Of a stretch of DNA of 64,000 nt, positions 1 through 10,130 are shown in pieces. The notes beneath the pieces were generated by a model. That model was not told the origin of the DNA, did no database searches, and saw only the letters and a program-made list of their open reading frames with translations. The translations under genes were made by a program, and so were the position numbers. Source of the stretch: Paracentrotus lividus (lineage: Eukaryota; Echinodermata; Echinoidea; Camarodonta; Echinidae); assembly GCA_940671915.1 (NCBI GenBank), contig CALNVZ010000174.1, forward strand, positions 77,087,856 through 77,151,855. The letters run 5' to 3'. Every line of letters begins with the position of its first letter. Within the stretch, counting starts at the first letter, position 1.

Positions 1-215
1 TCGCGCGATCAAACAGCCAAGATCTTATAGGGGGCATCGTGACCGCCCCTCCCTACCCGCCCCTCACCCAGTCTTGACAGCTACCAAAACACCTCCATTG
101 ACTGACTAGGGTTGAGTTCATAAATTTTTTTACCACAGCGGATATAGTAATTGCTCAAAATGTACATTTATTGCTTAATACATAATATATTCATTTTTCT
201 GTACAATTTGCCATA

Positions 216-632
216 GGTCACACACGTGACCCACTAAAATGTCACACACGTGACCCGACATCACGATATAAAATAATAGATAAAAAAGACATTTCAGAGA
301 TGACTCCTATCCAGTGGTATTTTTTGGTTAACAGATCCATAATGCCTATCTCACAGCAATAAGAACATTTCATCATTTTAAAACTCACAGGAATTTCAAA
401 ATGAAATTGAACTTTCAAAATCATGCCGTTCTGTGAAGTCACACACGTGACCCACTTCTTTTGACCTCTGACCTTGAACATGCATATTGTAAATATCAAA
501 AAATATTTTCAAATGATAGCCAACAAAATATATAAGCATGATATAAACATTAAATCAGTATATTTTTTAAATTGTTAGAGTTATAGCGAATTAAAGTCAA
601 GATTTTGCATAATTTCGGTCACACACGTGACC
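216..632. repeat. Cluster of GTCAC-ACAC-GTGAC sites
   Basis: Four copies of the 14-base motif GTCACACACGTGAC (often extended to GGTCACACACGTGACC) lie near 216, 241, 438 and 617. The motif has 5-bp inverted arms around ACAC and contains the E-box CACGTG. It recurs in the second block copy (near 6073, 6097, 6296 and 6475) and in the tandem units at 3.7-5.4 kb. Function is unknown; it could be a protein-binding site carried by a mobile element. Confidence 0.7.
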
Positions 633-674
633 AAGAATGGTCCTATAACACGATGCTTCCACTTTAATGAATAC

Positions 675-931
675 GGGTGGTATCTCACTTTGCGGAGACG
701 TCTCCACGATAAAATAGAAAATTTCGTCTCCGCGATGGATAAAAAGTATTAGAGACGTCTCCGATATCGTTGAGACGTTTTAGAGACGTCTCGGAGACGG
801 ATTTGGGACTACTTCAGATTTTTGTTTTTTCATAAATTGTCGCGGAGACGTCTCTAATACTTTTTATCCGTCGGGGAGACGAAATTTTCTATTCTGTCGC
901 GGAGACGTCTCCGTGAAGTGAGATACCACCC
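675..931. mobile_element. MITE with AGACGTCT sub-repeats, copy 1
   Basis: The element runs from GGGTGGTATCTCACTTTGCGG to the inverted end CGTGAAGTGAGATACCACCC. Inside are many copies of the self-complementary GGAGACGTCTCC and AGACGTCT, so the whole segment can fold into a long hairpin. No coding capacity. A sister copy is at 6532-6786 and a diverged third copy at 21469-21933. Confidence 0.75.
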
Positions 932-1408
932 TAAATGTTCAAATTCCATCTAAACGAGAGGTAATTAATGAAGGGTATTAGATTAAAAAATAACTTAGTC
1001 TGTTTGTTGATTGGAGCAGTAAATGAACTTTTAGTTTTTATTCCATATTCATAACAATGCTATATGGGGGCGGGGTGGTCTCTGTATAAGGGTCATTCTA
1101 ATGGATAGTGATATATGCAGGATTCAGGGTGCCTTAAAGGGGCACAGAGAGCCGTTTTCCCCTTCCTTTTCGGCCATTTGATTTGAAATGTTTCAATTTT
1201 ACGGGGGCCACATACGCCCCTGGATTCACGCCTGATCTGTAGGATATCAAGTGTAAACCATGAGATATTCTAATATTTGAAGAAAGAAAAATCATAAATG
1301 GATTGATAATAATTTGAATCCTCTGCCATCCTCGTGATGTGACAATATCTGAGTTGACATTTATATTACAATATAAGAAATAGAGTAAGGGAGAGAGAAG
1401 GGAATGAA

Positions 1409-1411
<3 letters not shown>

Positions 1412-1481
<70 letters not shown>

Positions 1482-1489
1482 AGAGAGAT
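1412..1489. repeat. (GA)n microsatellite
   Basis: About 65 bases of nearly pure AG dinucleotide. It marks the right limit of the duplicated block in copy 1, and sequence after it is unlike that after copy 2. Confidence 0.95.
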
Positions 1490-1596
1490 GGCTCAGAGAC
1501 CTATATGCTGCTTAATCATTTAAGCTTCAAAATTTATTATAAATCGAAAGTAAGATTACTAAAAGTGCAAATGCTTGCATGTTCTCATCTCTTTAT

Positions 1597-2640
1597 TAGA
1601 GTCACAAGGGCGTTAACTTGTACACCTTAAAACGGCTTATATCCACTTGGTTACTGGCACATGGGCTTTGTTCTCTTATTGTCAACTACCACATTGGCTG
1701 AAAAATTTGTTCTACCAATTTGGTCTAATTGCTTTTTGGTTTATTCATTAACTGGGTCTAAAATTCACTATTAATACTAATCTGTCCACATGGTCTAATT
1801 GCCTCTTCACAAACTTACTTTTTCCAATGAAATTTTGGGTCTAGTGCTTGCCACATGCCATCCACTACTAGTACGAGGATGCAAAAGATCTCATGCCTTG
1901 CTGGTCTCTGAACTTTGCATCTCTGGATCATACATCTAAACAATATATGCCTGTATTCACAAAGGTTTCCTCAGTTAAGCCATAGATTAAATCTGTGGTT
2001 TAACTATGGTAGCAAAATGTGACACAATCGCGAACAGTAAATGTTCCATTTATCGGATTTTTTTATACTGAAACTATTAGAAACTGCTTGGGAATGATAA
2101 GTACAAAAAATTCCTAACCACTAAAAGCATGATCCCAGAATCCAATAAATGTGTAAGGAACAGAACAATGTAGACAGATTATTTCACAGTTTGATATTTG
2201 GCCCGTAGTTAAACAGATTTGATCTATGGCTTAACTTAGGACACCTTTGTGAATATGGGCCATAGACTAAGTGGTGTTAGACTAAGTGAATATTAGACAA
2301 AATTGGTAGAGCTAATCTGGAAATACGACAAAATGTTAAATAAGCTAAGTGGCGATGGGACCAAACGTTTAATAGACAAATTTGTCGTAGACAAAAGTTA
2401 TTAGACCAATTCATCTAAACATAAGTGGTGTTAGACAAACGAATATAAAACGAAATGGAGTACATAGCAGCCACATGTATTTGGAAATTAGACAACATTT
2501 AAAATGGGCTAAGTGACAATTAGACACAAATGGTTAGTAGACAAATCAGTTGTAGATGAAAAGGAATTTGAACCTGCGTCACTGTGGCCTGGAACAAATT
2601 GGTTTAGACCAAATGGCATTCACTCTTTTAACAGACTCAA
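1597..2640. mobile_element. Inverted-repeat element with GGTCTAAT/ATTAGACC sub-repeats
   Basis: The left half (about 1640-1860) carries repeated 'TTTGGTCTAATTG' motifs. The right half (about 2265-2630) carries the reverse complement, 'TTAGACAAATTGG', many times over. This is the layout of a non-autonomous DNA element with degenerate internal sub-repeats. Its middle is interrupted by a separate MITE at 1949-2262. Outer ends and target-site duplication are not resolved. No coding sequence. Confidence 0.55.
1949..2262. mobile_element. Nested MITE, TIR GCCTGTATTCACAAAGG
   Basis: Terminal inverted repeats of about 44 bp: the left begins GCCTGTATTCACAAAGGTTT and the right, read in reverse complement, begins GGCCCATATTCACAAAGGTG; both continue into AGTTAAGCCATAGAT. 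It sits between the inverted halves of the larger 1597-2640 element, so it probably inserted later. Non-coding. Confidence 0.7.
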
Positions 2641-3551
2641 TATCCTGTTGTTTCTCAAAATGTGATTTGATGAATTGTAGTTTCATCTTTTGAAGAAGCT
2701 ATAAACCTCTGCTTGCTTTCATGATAAGAAACAATCTGTGAGATTTGATCGATCAATCTTATGACGCATGCAGTCATAAAAGAGAACTCATAAAAAGACA
2801 GAAATATTGTCATTAATTAATGATTGAAATACAAATACTTTGTACCCCCGGCATAGATCTGAACCAGCATTTTTTTTGTTATTGGAGGGGGGGGGTGATG
2901 AATAGATCATCCCCCACTAACAAAAGAGTGTAACACAGTAACTTTGCACATTGAACATGTATGTTTTTTCTCTTTATTCCCCGGTAGATTTTGAGCATTC
3001 GTATGATATTCCCTGACAATAAAAATATAATACTTGAGTGTTTTGAAGTTAGTGTTTTATTGATAATTCTAACTTATGATTTGTTAAGTAAATATATTTG
3101 TTAAGTGATCTTTAAAAAGTAATGACTCTCTATATATTATATGAAGAGTTCAATTCCAAAAGGGGCTAAATCCACTTTTGAAACTTCAGAGGAAAAAGGA
3201 ATTTATTTGCCAAATTGGTAAAGTGTCTATGGAAAAGTGATATTAAAAAAAATGCATTTTGTAATAATTGCCCCTAAAATTTAGTTTTAAATTTTGTTCA
3301 AAGCCTGAACAATAGCCACATATTAAGTTTTTCATTAAAATTGAATTTAACCCCTTTTGTTAAGTCTGAGTCATCTAATTTATGACCATACATAACTTTA
3401 TGGTCAGGGGAAGAATAAAAAGGGCATGATACAGTAAGAATAATTATACCAGGAAGATTCCTGATTTATACGTGCTTCCTGCTTTATAGTATCTTAGTGC
3501 TCTACAATGATGTAGCATGTTTACTCTGGCTTTGTTAAGTTAAGCTGTTAC
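2641..3551. other. AT-rich DNA, no gene seen
   Basis: Apart from a short G tract near 2886 and homopolymer runs, I see no ORF, splice-flanked exon or clear repeat in this stretch. Confidence 0.6.
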
Positions 3552-3720
3552 GTGTGCTACATGTCAAAGAATAAATTTTCCTACCAGGTTCCCATTAGCC
3601 TCACCTGGGTTAAGTGCAGCACCCTGTAAATAAATTTCTTGCTTAAGCAAATTAACACCAGAAAAGTTGGATTTGCACCTGCGACCCTCAGATTGAAAAG
3701 AGAGTCAGAACCACTATAGG
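3552..3720 (-). mobile_element. tRNA-derived SINE fragment
   Basis: Read on the minus strand, the 5' part holds a tRNA-like head with 'ATAGTGGTTCTGAC' (A-box-like) and 'GGTGCAAATCC' (B-box-like). The body follows, with 'GCACTTAACCCAGGTGAGG' and 'AATGGGAACCTGGTAGGA', blocks I associate with deuterostome SINEs carrying a conserved central domain. The head is 5'-truncated, so it is probably inactive. The 3' limit is uncertain. Confidence 0.6.
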
Positions 3721-4290
3721 GCGATTCTTTGAAAAGTGAACCTTTTTGGAAAAATAAAGTTTGTCTTTTTTGTTTTTAAGCTGCCCATTTATATAGAGCA
3801 TTGTTGAAGTTTCATGAAATGCATTTTTTATCTTAATTTTACAAAATTTTCATGCTCATTTGCATAAATTAACATGCCAAAAATTTGAATAGAAAAATGG
3901 TAAGTAAAATATAATTTGTTTGACCCTGACTTGATTGTATATGCTGGTCTCCTTACTTTGATTATTGTCATTATACCCTTTTTAAACTTCATTCCTTTAA
4001 ATTTAAATGAAAAATAATGGTGTTGAATTGATTGTTTTAAGATAATTAACTAAAGAAATTAAGTACCATCAAATGTCAAACACGTGACCCAAAAACACGA
4101 AAAGTTAACGCCCCCAAAAAACCATGGTTTCTATTATTACTACAATTTTTTCTCCAAAAGCTAGATATAATGTGCCTTGCATCTCACAAATATGAAGCCA
4201 TGAAAGCTTTAATTTAGTTATTATTAAGTTTGAAATTGGTCACACACGTGACCACGGGTCACGTGTGTGACCAACTATGGTCTTGCCTTA
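3713..4290 (+). repeat. Tandem ~600 bp unit A
   Basis: This unit begins with 'CTATAGGGCGATTCTTTGAAAAGTG'-like sequence (shared core ATTCTTTGAAAAGTGAACC) and ends with GGTCACACACGTGACC. The same order of blocks, diverged by substitutions and small indels, follows at 4302-5400. Here the unit has no MITE, so it serves as the empty site for the insertion in unit B. Non-coding. Confidence 0.8.
4238..4273. repeat. Head-to-head pair of GTCACACACGTGAC sites
   Basis: GGTCACACACGTGACC is followed, after ACG, by its reverse complement GGTCACGTGTGTGACC, giving a near-perfect palindrome of 35 bases. This is the only place in the window where the motif occurs as an inverted pair. Confidence 0.9.
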
Positions 4291-4301
4291 AAAAAAGGGA
4301 C

Positions 4302-5400
4302 CAGGCTATTCGGCCATTCTTTGAAAAGTGAACCTTTTGGGGACAAATAATTTTTGCTTTTTGATTTTAAAGTCCTAGACCGTACCGACAAATGAAATAG
4401 CCAAAAACGAAAGCTAATATGCTATATAATACGACAATTCCAAATTAAGGCGTTTTTGTTGTCCATCTAGAAAGTATTTAATTAAAAAGATGACCGAACC
4501 TCAACCAGGCCACCCTCCCGAATACTTGTAAAATTACCCCTAATTTAAAATTGCGAGTGATGACGTCAAAATGTTAATGGAATGCTACAGCAGTCCTGCG
4601 GCTAGGCATGATTGCGTTTCGCCTTTAGAAACACATTTCTATTGCTATGTCAGGACAATAGACGCCCTGTGAGCTAGAATTCTATTGTTATGAAATGAAA
4701 GGGCAAAGTCAATCATGCCTGGCCACAGGACTGCTGTAGCATTCCATTAACATTTTTTGACGTCATCACTCGCACTTTTAATTAGGGTAATTCGGGAGGG
4801 GTGGCCTGGTTGAGGTTCGGTCATCTTTTTAATTAAATACTTCTAGATGGACATAAAAACGCCTAATTTGGAATTGTTGTATTATATAGCATATTAGCTT
4901 TCGCTTTTGGCTATTTCATTAGTCGGTCCGGTCTGGGACTTAAGCTTTATATTCAAATAGAGCAATGTCTGAGGTTTCATGAACCGATGTTTTTTCGTGT
5001 TTTTTTGCAATTGTTCATGCTCATTTGCCTAAATTAACATAAATGATAATTAAATGGAAAAACGGTAAATAAAATATCATTTTTTAACCCTTTTTTACTT
5101 GGATTACTGTCATTATATTATTATTTACCTCTGTTCCTTTTAATCTAACCAAAAAAACAATGTTGTTAAATGATTATATTAAGATAATCAACCTGGAAAT
5201 AATTGCCCTAAAATGTCACACCCAAGTAACCAGAAAACACAAAAAGTTTATGCCCCGTCTTAACCATGGCTCTGGTATTATTATAATTATTTCTTCAAAG
5301 CTACATTTAATGTACCTTACATCTCACTAAATATGAATCCATGACAAGTTTTAATTTGATTATTAATTAGAAACAATTGGTCACACACGTGACCCGCTGG
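4302..5400 (+). repeat. Tandem ~600 bp unit B, interrupted
   Basis: Second copy of the unit at 3713-4290. It matches as two parts, 4302-4370 and 4940-5400, around an inserted palindromic MITE. It ends with the same GGTCACACACGTGACC site at 5379. Divergence from unit A is much greater than between the two 1.47 kb blocks, so this tandem duplication is old and real. Confidence 0.75.
4371..4939. mobile_element. 569-bp palindromic MITE, TTAA target (piggyBac-like)
   Basis: The left arm starts AGTCCTAGACCGTACCGAC; the right arm, in reverse complement, starts GTCCCAGACCGGACCGAC. The arms match over about 240 bp each, including 'GCTACAGCAGTCCTG' near the centre. TTAA flanks both sides (4367-4370 and 4940-4943), and the empty site in unit A reads TTTTTAAGC. 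TTAA duplication is the mark of piggyBac-type transposition; the family call is inferred. No ORF. Confidence 0.75.
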
Positions 5401-5865
5401 GTGGGGGCGGTAATAAATTCTGATTATTTTCACTGTCATTGGCTGAAATTAATTTATTTTAGCATTATTATGCTCCAAAATGGTTCTGCAATAATTTTTG
5501 CGAAAAAACAAAAAACAACAAAAAGAACAACAAACAAACAAAACAAAAGGTCGAAAAAAAACAATGAATACATAAGAAATTCAATAAAACAATGAAATAC
5601 ACAATGAATTTAGTTCGATATCAATTTTTTTTCCAAGTACAATTGTTCGGAATCCTATAAAGATTTATGCAAACACAAATTAGCATTCCAGAAGCTGTAG
5701 TTTGTCAATTAGAACAAAAATTATGACTTCATGCAATGCGTAAATTAGCATAATTAATTCATATAAAATGAATTATTATTATTATTATTATGGGAAAATT
5801 AAAAGTGCTTCCTTGTATAGTTACATCACAAACTACCATCGTGCAAATTTTCGGCGCGCTCGGCG
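5401..5865. other. AT-rich spacer, no gene seen
   Basis: AT-rich sequence with A tracts (5505-5560) and a short (TTA)n run at 5770-5790. Open frames here look like chance ORFs. Confidence 0.6.
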
Positions 5866-7266
5866 CGATCAAAAGCCAAGATCTTATAGGGGGCATCGTG
5901 ACCGCCCCCTCCCTACCCGCCCCTCACCAGTCTTGACAGCTACCAAAAACACCTCCATTGACTGACCTAGGGTTGAGTTCATAAATTTTTTTACCACAGC
6001 GGATATAGTAATTGCTCAAATGTACATTTATTGCTTAATACATATATATTCATTTTTCTGTACAATTTGCCAATGTCACACACGTGACCCACTAAATGTC
6101 ACACACGTGACCCGACATCACGATATAAAATAATAGATAAAAAAGACATTTCAGAGATGACTCCTATCCAGTGGTATTTTTGGTTAACAGATCCATAATG
6201 CCTATCTCACAGCAATAAGAACATTTCATCATTTTAAAAAACTCACAGGAATTTCAAAATGAAATTGAACTTTCAAAATCATGCCGTTCTGTGAAGTCAC
6301 ACACGTGACCCACTTCTTTTGACCTCTGACCTTGAACATGCATATTGTAAATATCAAAAAATATTTTCAAATGATAGCCAACAAAATATATAAGCATGAT
6401 ATAAAACATTAAATCAGTATATTTTTTAAATTGTTAGAGTTATAGCGAATTAAAGTCAAGTTTTGCATAATTTCGGTCACACACGTGACCAAGAATGGTC
6501 TATAACACGATGCTTCCACTTTAATGAATACGGGTGGTATCTCACTTTGCGGAGACGTCTCCACGATAAAATAGAAAATTTCGTCTCCGCGATGGATAAA
6601 AAGTATTAGAGACGTCTCCGATATCGTTGAGACGTTTTAGAGACGTCTCGGAGACGGATTTGGGACTACTTCAGATTTTTGTTTTTTCATAAATTGTCGC
6701 GGAGACGTCTCTAATACTTTTTATCCGTCGGGAGACGAAATTTTCTATTTGTCGCGGAGACGTCTCCGTGAAGTGAGATACCACCCTAAATGTTCAAATT
6801 CCATCTAAACGAGAGGTAATTAATGAAGGGTATTAGATTAAAAAATAACTTAGTCTGTTTGTTGATTGGAGCAGTAAATGAACTTTTAGTTTTTATTCCA
6901 TATCATAACAATGCTATATGGGGCGGGGTGGTCTCTGTAAAGGGTCATTCTAATGATAGTGATATATGCAGGATTCAGGGTGCCTTAAAGGGGCACAGAG
7001 AGCCGTTTCCCCTTCCTTTTCGGCCATTTGATTTGAAATGTTTCAATTTTACGGGGGCCACATACGCCCCTGGATTCCACGCCTGATCTGTAGGATATCA
7101 AGTGTAAACCATGAGATATTCTAATATTTGAAGAAAGAAAATCATAAATGGATTGATAATAATTTGAATCCTCTGCAATCCTCGTGATGTGACAATATCT
7201 GAGTTGACATTTATATTACAATATAAGAATTAGAGTAAGGGAGAGAGAAGGGAATGAAATAGATAG

Positions 7267-7320
<54 letters not shown>

Positions 7321-7324
7321 GAGG
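5866..7324 (+). repeat. Duplicated block, copy 2
   Basis: Same content and order as 1-1489: GTCACACACGTGAC sites, the AGACGTCT MITE, a 'GGGGCACAGAGAGCCG' stretch and a terminal (GA)n tract. An 87-codon open frame at 6823-7086 is intact here but broken by indels in copy 1. I do not treat it as a gene, because it has no recognisable domain or gene context. This copy ends 45 bases before an assembly gap. Confidence 0.9.
6532..6786. mobile_element. MITE with AGACGTCT sub-repeats, copy 2
   Basis: Same element as at 675-931, two bases shorter, with ends GGGTGGTATCTCAC and GTGAGATACCACCC. Part of the duplicated block, so it is not an independent insertion. Confidence 0.75.
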
Positions 7325-7330
7325 AGAGCG
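7262..7330. repeat. (GA)n microsatellite
   Basis: GA-rich tract of about 65 bases that closes the second copy of the duplicated block. Confidence 0.95.
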
Positions 7331-7369
7331 CGGGTGGAGTGAGACAATGGAAAATAATTAGGAGGTCGA

Positions 7370-7394
7370 NNNNNNNNNNNNNNNNNNNNNNNNN
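7370..7394. other. Assembly gap (25 N)
   Basis: Twenty-five N bases. The fixed small size suggests a gap of unknown length. It lies just right of the duplicated block, so the join between them should not be trusted. Confidence 1.
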
Positions 7395-7770
7395 AGGGTC
7401 GTGAGAGAAACAGAGGAAAGGGAGATAAACGGTGGGTATACAATGTACCATATACCGCCCCATGCAACGCATACTTCTTTACCCCCTTCCTTTTTTTCTT
7501 CTTCTAAACTTAGTATCACATGGGTGTCACGTGGGAGGCATATAATATTATGGGATGGTACGTATACTAGGGGGCGTATAGATGGGGGAAAACCCAATCT
7601 TCAAAAGTTTTTTTCCTTCCTATCAGTAACAAAAAGGTTGTCTTGGATGACAATTTTACACTGCTCGTAATACAATCATAGTAGCTTTGTTACGTAAAAA
7701 GGAAGGGCCTTGAGAAAAAGTCAAAGTAACAAAAAAAATCATTCAGCTTCTAATTTGATAGATTTTAGAC
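7395..7770 (+). promoter_or_regulatory. 5' flank / likely 5'UTR of the 7771 gene
   Basis: Region between the gap and the first ATG. No clear TATA box was found. The frame of the ATG is closed by TAG at 7759-7761, so translation cannot start further upstream unless an upstream exon is spliced in. The promoter may lie partly in the unsequenced gap. Confidence 0.35.
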
Positions 7771-8883
7771 ATGGAAGGCCAGGTGAGTGATGATAATTTC
7801 ATTATTATTTCATTAAAAAAAATAAGTTTTCAAACTGCTTTTATTATATTCATTTTTATTTTAAAATCAATTGGAAATATCATTACCGCAGTGAATTTAA
7901 TATGAACATCGGGAATTCAACCAAAAACCACATGAAATTAAAAATGTATGGAAAAGGGGGTCATATAAAGAAGAAAAGGATGGTAATAAATGGTAACATG
8001 TCATCTTTCTCCTCTTACTTAAAATTCTTTTAAAAAAAGCTAAGTGACCCGTCGAGCAATTACGCTCCAGCCCAGCCTGGGCCCTATCCCCCAGGCTATG
8101 GACAACCCCAACCACAACCAGGCTACGGACAACCACCACCACCCCAACAACCAGGGTATGGCTATTACCCACCACCACCGATGCAACAACAACAGCAAAT
8201 GAACAATACAGTTGTGGTCACCCAAAATGCCGGTGCTAGTACAGTCGTTATTGACAACAGGTAATTGGCAACAAATGCAGTGAATTGTTAAAGCAATTAA
8301 TATATTGCTAGTATTTCATTGATTTACCATTTATTTAAGTGAACTTGTGAGAATAAAATAATGACAAATTACAGAACTACATTCATCAATCTGTTTGATT
8401 ATCATTAATAAAAAAATATATATATACCAAAACGGATAAAGGGGCCGGGTACGGACCCTGCCCCGTAAACTTTACAAAAACAAAACGAATAAAAAAGGCG
8501 TGCCCTATAATGAGTACCAAAAAAAAGGAGGGGGTAAAAACAGCACTGTCCCCTAAAACATTCTGGATCCACTCCTGTGGTCTATCGTGTTCATCAAAAG
8601 GATGTATCATGCAAAATAGAATTGTACATTATTATAAATAATGATCAACTCGAAATCACTTGCATATAATTTAATACCATTTTATATTGAAAAACTCGTT
8701 CATTCTCGATTTAATCATTATTCTCAATACAGTCGAAACGTGAATCACTGCCTGCACTGCTGTATCTCATTCTTTTTCTTTCCTTGGATTTTCGTCTGGA
8801 TCATGCTTGTGAGTGGCAATAATATTTTTATACAGTGCGTCCCAAAAAAGAACTATACACTTTTGACAAGGCTACCAAATTAA
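7771..8883 (+). CDS. Small Pro/Tyr/Gln-rich membrane protein, 3 exons, MITE-derived C-terminus
   Basis: Predicted join: 7771-7782, 8040-8260, 8733-8883 (127 codons plus TAA). Exon 1 holds the ATG and ends at a strong donor (CAG/GTGAGT). The exon 2 acceptor follows a pyrimidine-rich tract and keeps phase 0; its donor is ACAG/GTAATT. Exon 3 starts after AATACAG and completes a split Ser codon. Residues 5-60 are rich in Pro, Gly, Tyr and Gln (PGYGQP-like repeats, a QQQQQ run), followed by an NNTVVVTQ stretch. Residues 83-104 form a hydrophobic segment with four Phe, PWIFVWI and a Cys/His cluster (HCLHCC), probably a single membrane anchor. Residues 112-127 and the stop are encoded by the mariner-type MITE at 8833. 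I do not recognise a named family. Function is unknown; a small membrane protein with a disordered Pro-rich cytosolic part is the safest reading. Confidence 0.7.
8425..8595. mobile_element. Degenerate repeat inside intron 2
   Basis: The intron 2 sequence holds GGGTACGGACCC and a right end TCTGGATCCACTCCTG, similar to the GGATCC-containing ends of the hAT-like family at 33378-33716. The left end is unclear. It lies fully inside the intron and should be spliced out. Confidence 0.4.
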
Positions 8884-10071
8884 AAATATATGATTCTTGG
8901 GGAAAGGCTAAGATGTTTATAAAGCTCATATCCTCAACTATCATTATGACACAAAAAAAATCTGAAAATAACGCATTCTTCAGTGAGCAATGCCCACTTT
9001 TATGAAGGACACAAAAAATTGCATGTGCAGGAATTCGTTATTCATTTACCACCTGGGTATGGCATGCCAATAAGGATTCAAAGAAATAATGGAATGAATC
9101 AGCTAACAGAATAAAAGATGTATGAACGGTCAGAAATAAACAATCAGTATTATGCAAAATATAGATTTCACCTTTTTGTTTTCATACACTGTTAAAAAAA
9201 AAACCAAAAGATTTTACAGAGAGAAAAATACAGAACCGTTCAGTATTATGAATGATAATATAATTCTGTGTATTTTTATTACGGGAAATTTTCTGAAATT
9301 TAACAAAACAGGTCTGGTCTTAAAAAGGAAAAAGGCTTTTTATTACAGGAAATTTGTAAATTTACATACCCCATATACCATCTTTCTGTAATTGTACTGT
9401 TATTTTACTGTACATTGTGTTACCAATTGTGCCGTGAGATTACAGGTGTTCTGGAAGTTCTGCTGCAGGAACTTTTTCTGTTTTTTTTAGGAGAAAAAAT
9501 ACAGAATCATTCTGTATATGTATGACAGAATCATTCTGTATATTTTTATAACGGGAAATTTTCTGCAATTTAACAGAACAGGTCTGTTTAAAAAAAGACA
9601 TAAAGTATATAATTATAGAAAATTTGTAAATTTTCATTGCTCATATACCAATTTTCTGTGATTTCACTGCAAATTTGTGCAGTAAGATTACTGATGTTCT
9701 CGAGACTCTGCTGCAGGAACTTTCCTGTTTTTTTTAAGAGAAATTTTCTAACAGTGTATCATTGATTTTTGCTCTGACTACAGTTTATCTTTGTCTTTGT
9801 TTGCCGATTTATTCCATTATTACGTGAATCCTTCTTGGCATGCCATAGGCCTACCGAGGGATGAATAGCGAATTCCTGCGCAGGCTGTTTTTTGTGTCCT
9901 TCATAAAAGTGGGCATTGCTCATTGAAGTATGCGTTGTTTACGGAATTTTTCGTGTCATAATGATAGTTTAGGATATGAGCTTTTTATATCTAAACTTTC
10001 CCCCCAATAATCATATATTTTTTAATTTGGTGGCCTTGTAAAAAGTGTATAGTTCTTTTTGGGACGCACTG
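8833..10071. mobile_element. Mariner-type MITE, TIR CAGTGCGTCCCAAAA, 1.24 kb
   Basis: Long terminal inverted repeats (8833-9080 and 9828-10071, about 245 bp) start CAGTGCGTCCCAAAAAAG and are flanked by TA on both sides, the target of Tc1/mariner transposases. There is no transposase ORF, so it depends on a partner. It inserted in the last exon of the 7771 gene, five codons before a stop would have been reached in the flanking DNA, if the empty site kept one TA. It also offers AATAAA signals at 9110 and 9135 that could end the transcript. Confidence 0.85.
9187..9756. mobile_element. Second TA-flanked MITE nested in the first
   Basis: Ends are CACTGTTAAAAAA (left) and TTTTCTAACAGTG (right), with TA on both sides (9185-9186 and 9757-9758). 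The interior is two direct copies of about 265 bp, each running from a 'GAGAAAAATACAGAA' start through ACGGGAAATTTTCTG to CTGCTGCAGGAACTTT. It sits in the loop of the 8833-10071 element, so it inserted after it. Non-coding. Confidence 0.75.
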
Positions 10072-10130
10072 TATAGGGTGATGTTGAGAATGTTTTTACT
10101 AGACGCCTTCGTTTTGTTGAAATGAAACAT

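Larger units (their letters stand above)
1..1489 (+). repeat. Duplicated block, copy 1 (noisy)
   Basis: This segment matches 5866-7324 almost base for base, from a 'CGCGATCAAA' start to a (GA)n tract, after which the two copies diverge. I count roughly 25 differences; nearly all are one-base insertions or deletions, often in homopolymers, and only about three look like substitutions. True evolutionary divergence normally gives more substitutions than indels, so this copy may be an unpolished read or an unmerged haplotype. It holds four GTCACACACGTGAC sites and one AGACGTCT-type MITE. It starts at the window edge, so it may extend further left. No gene was seen in it. Confidence 0.9.

Noticed and set aside
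6823..7086. 87-codon plus-strand frame in the second duplicated block
   Set aside because: No domain, no splice context, and broken by indels in the first copy. It lies in repeat DNA next to a MITE, so it is kept only as a remark.
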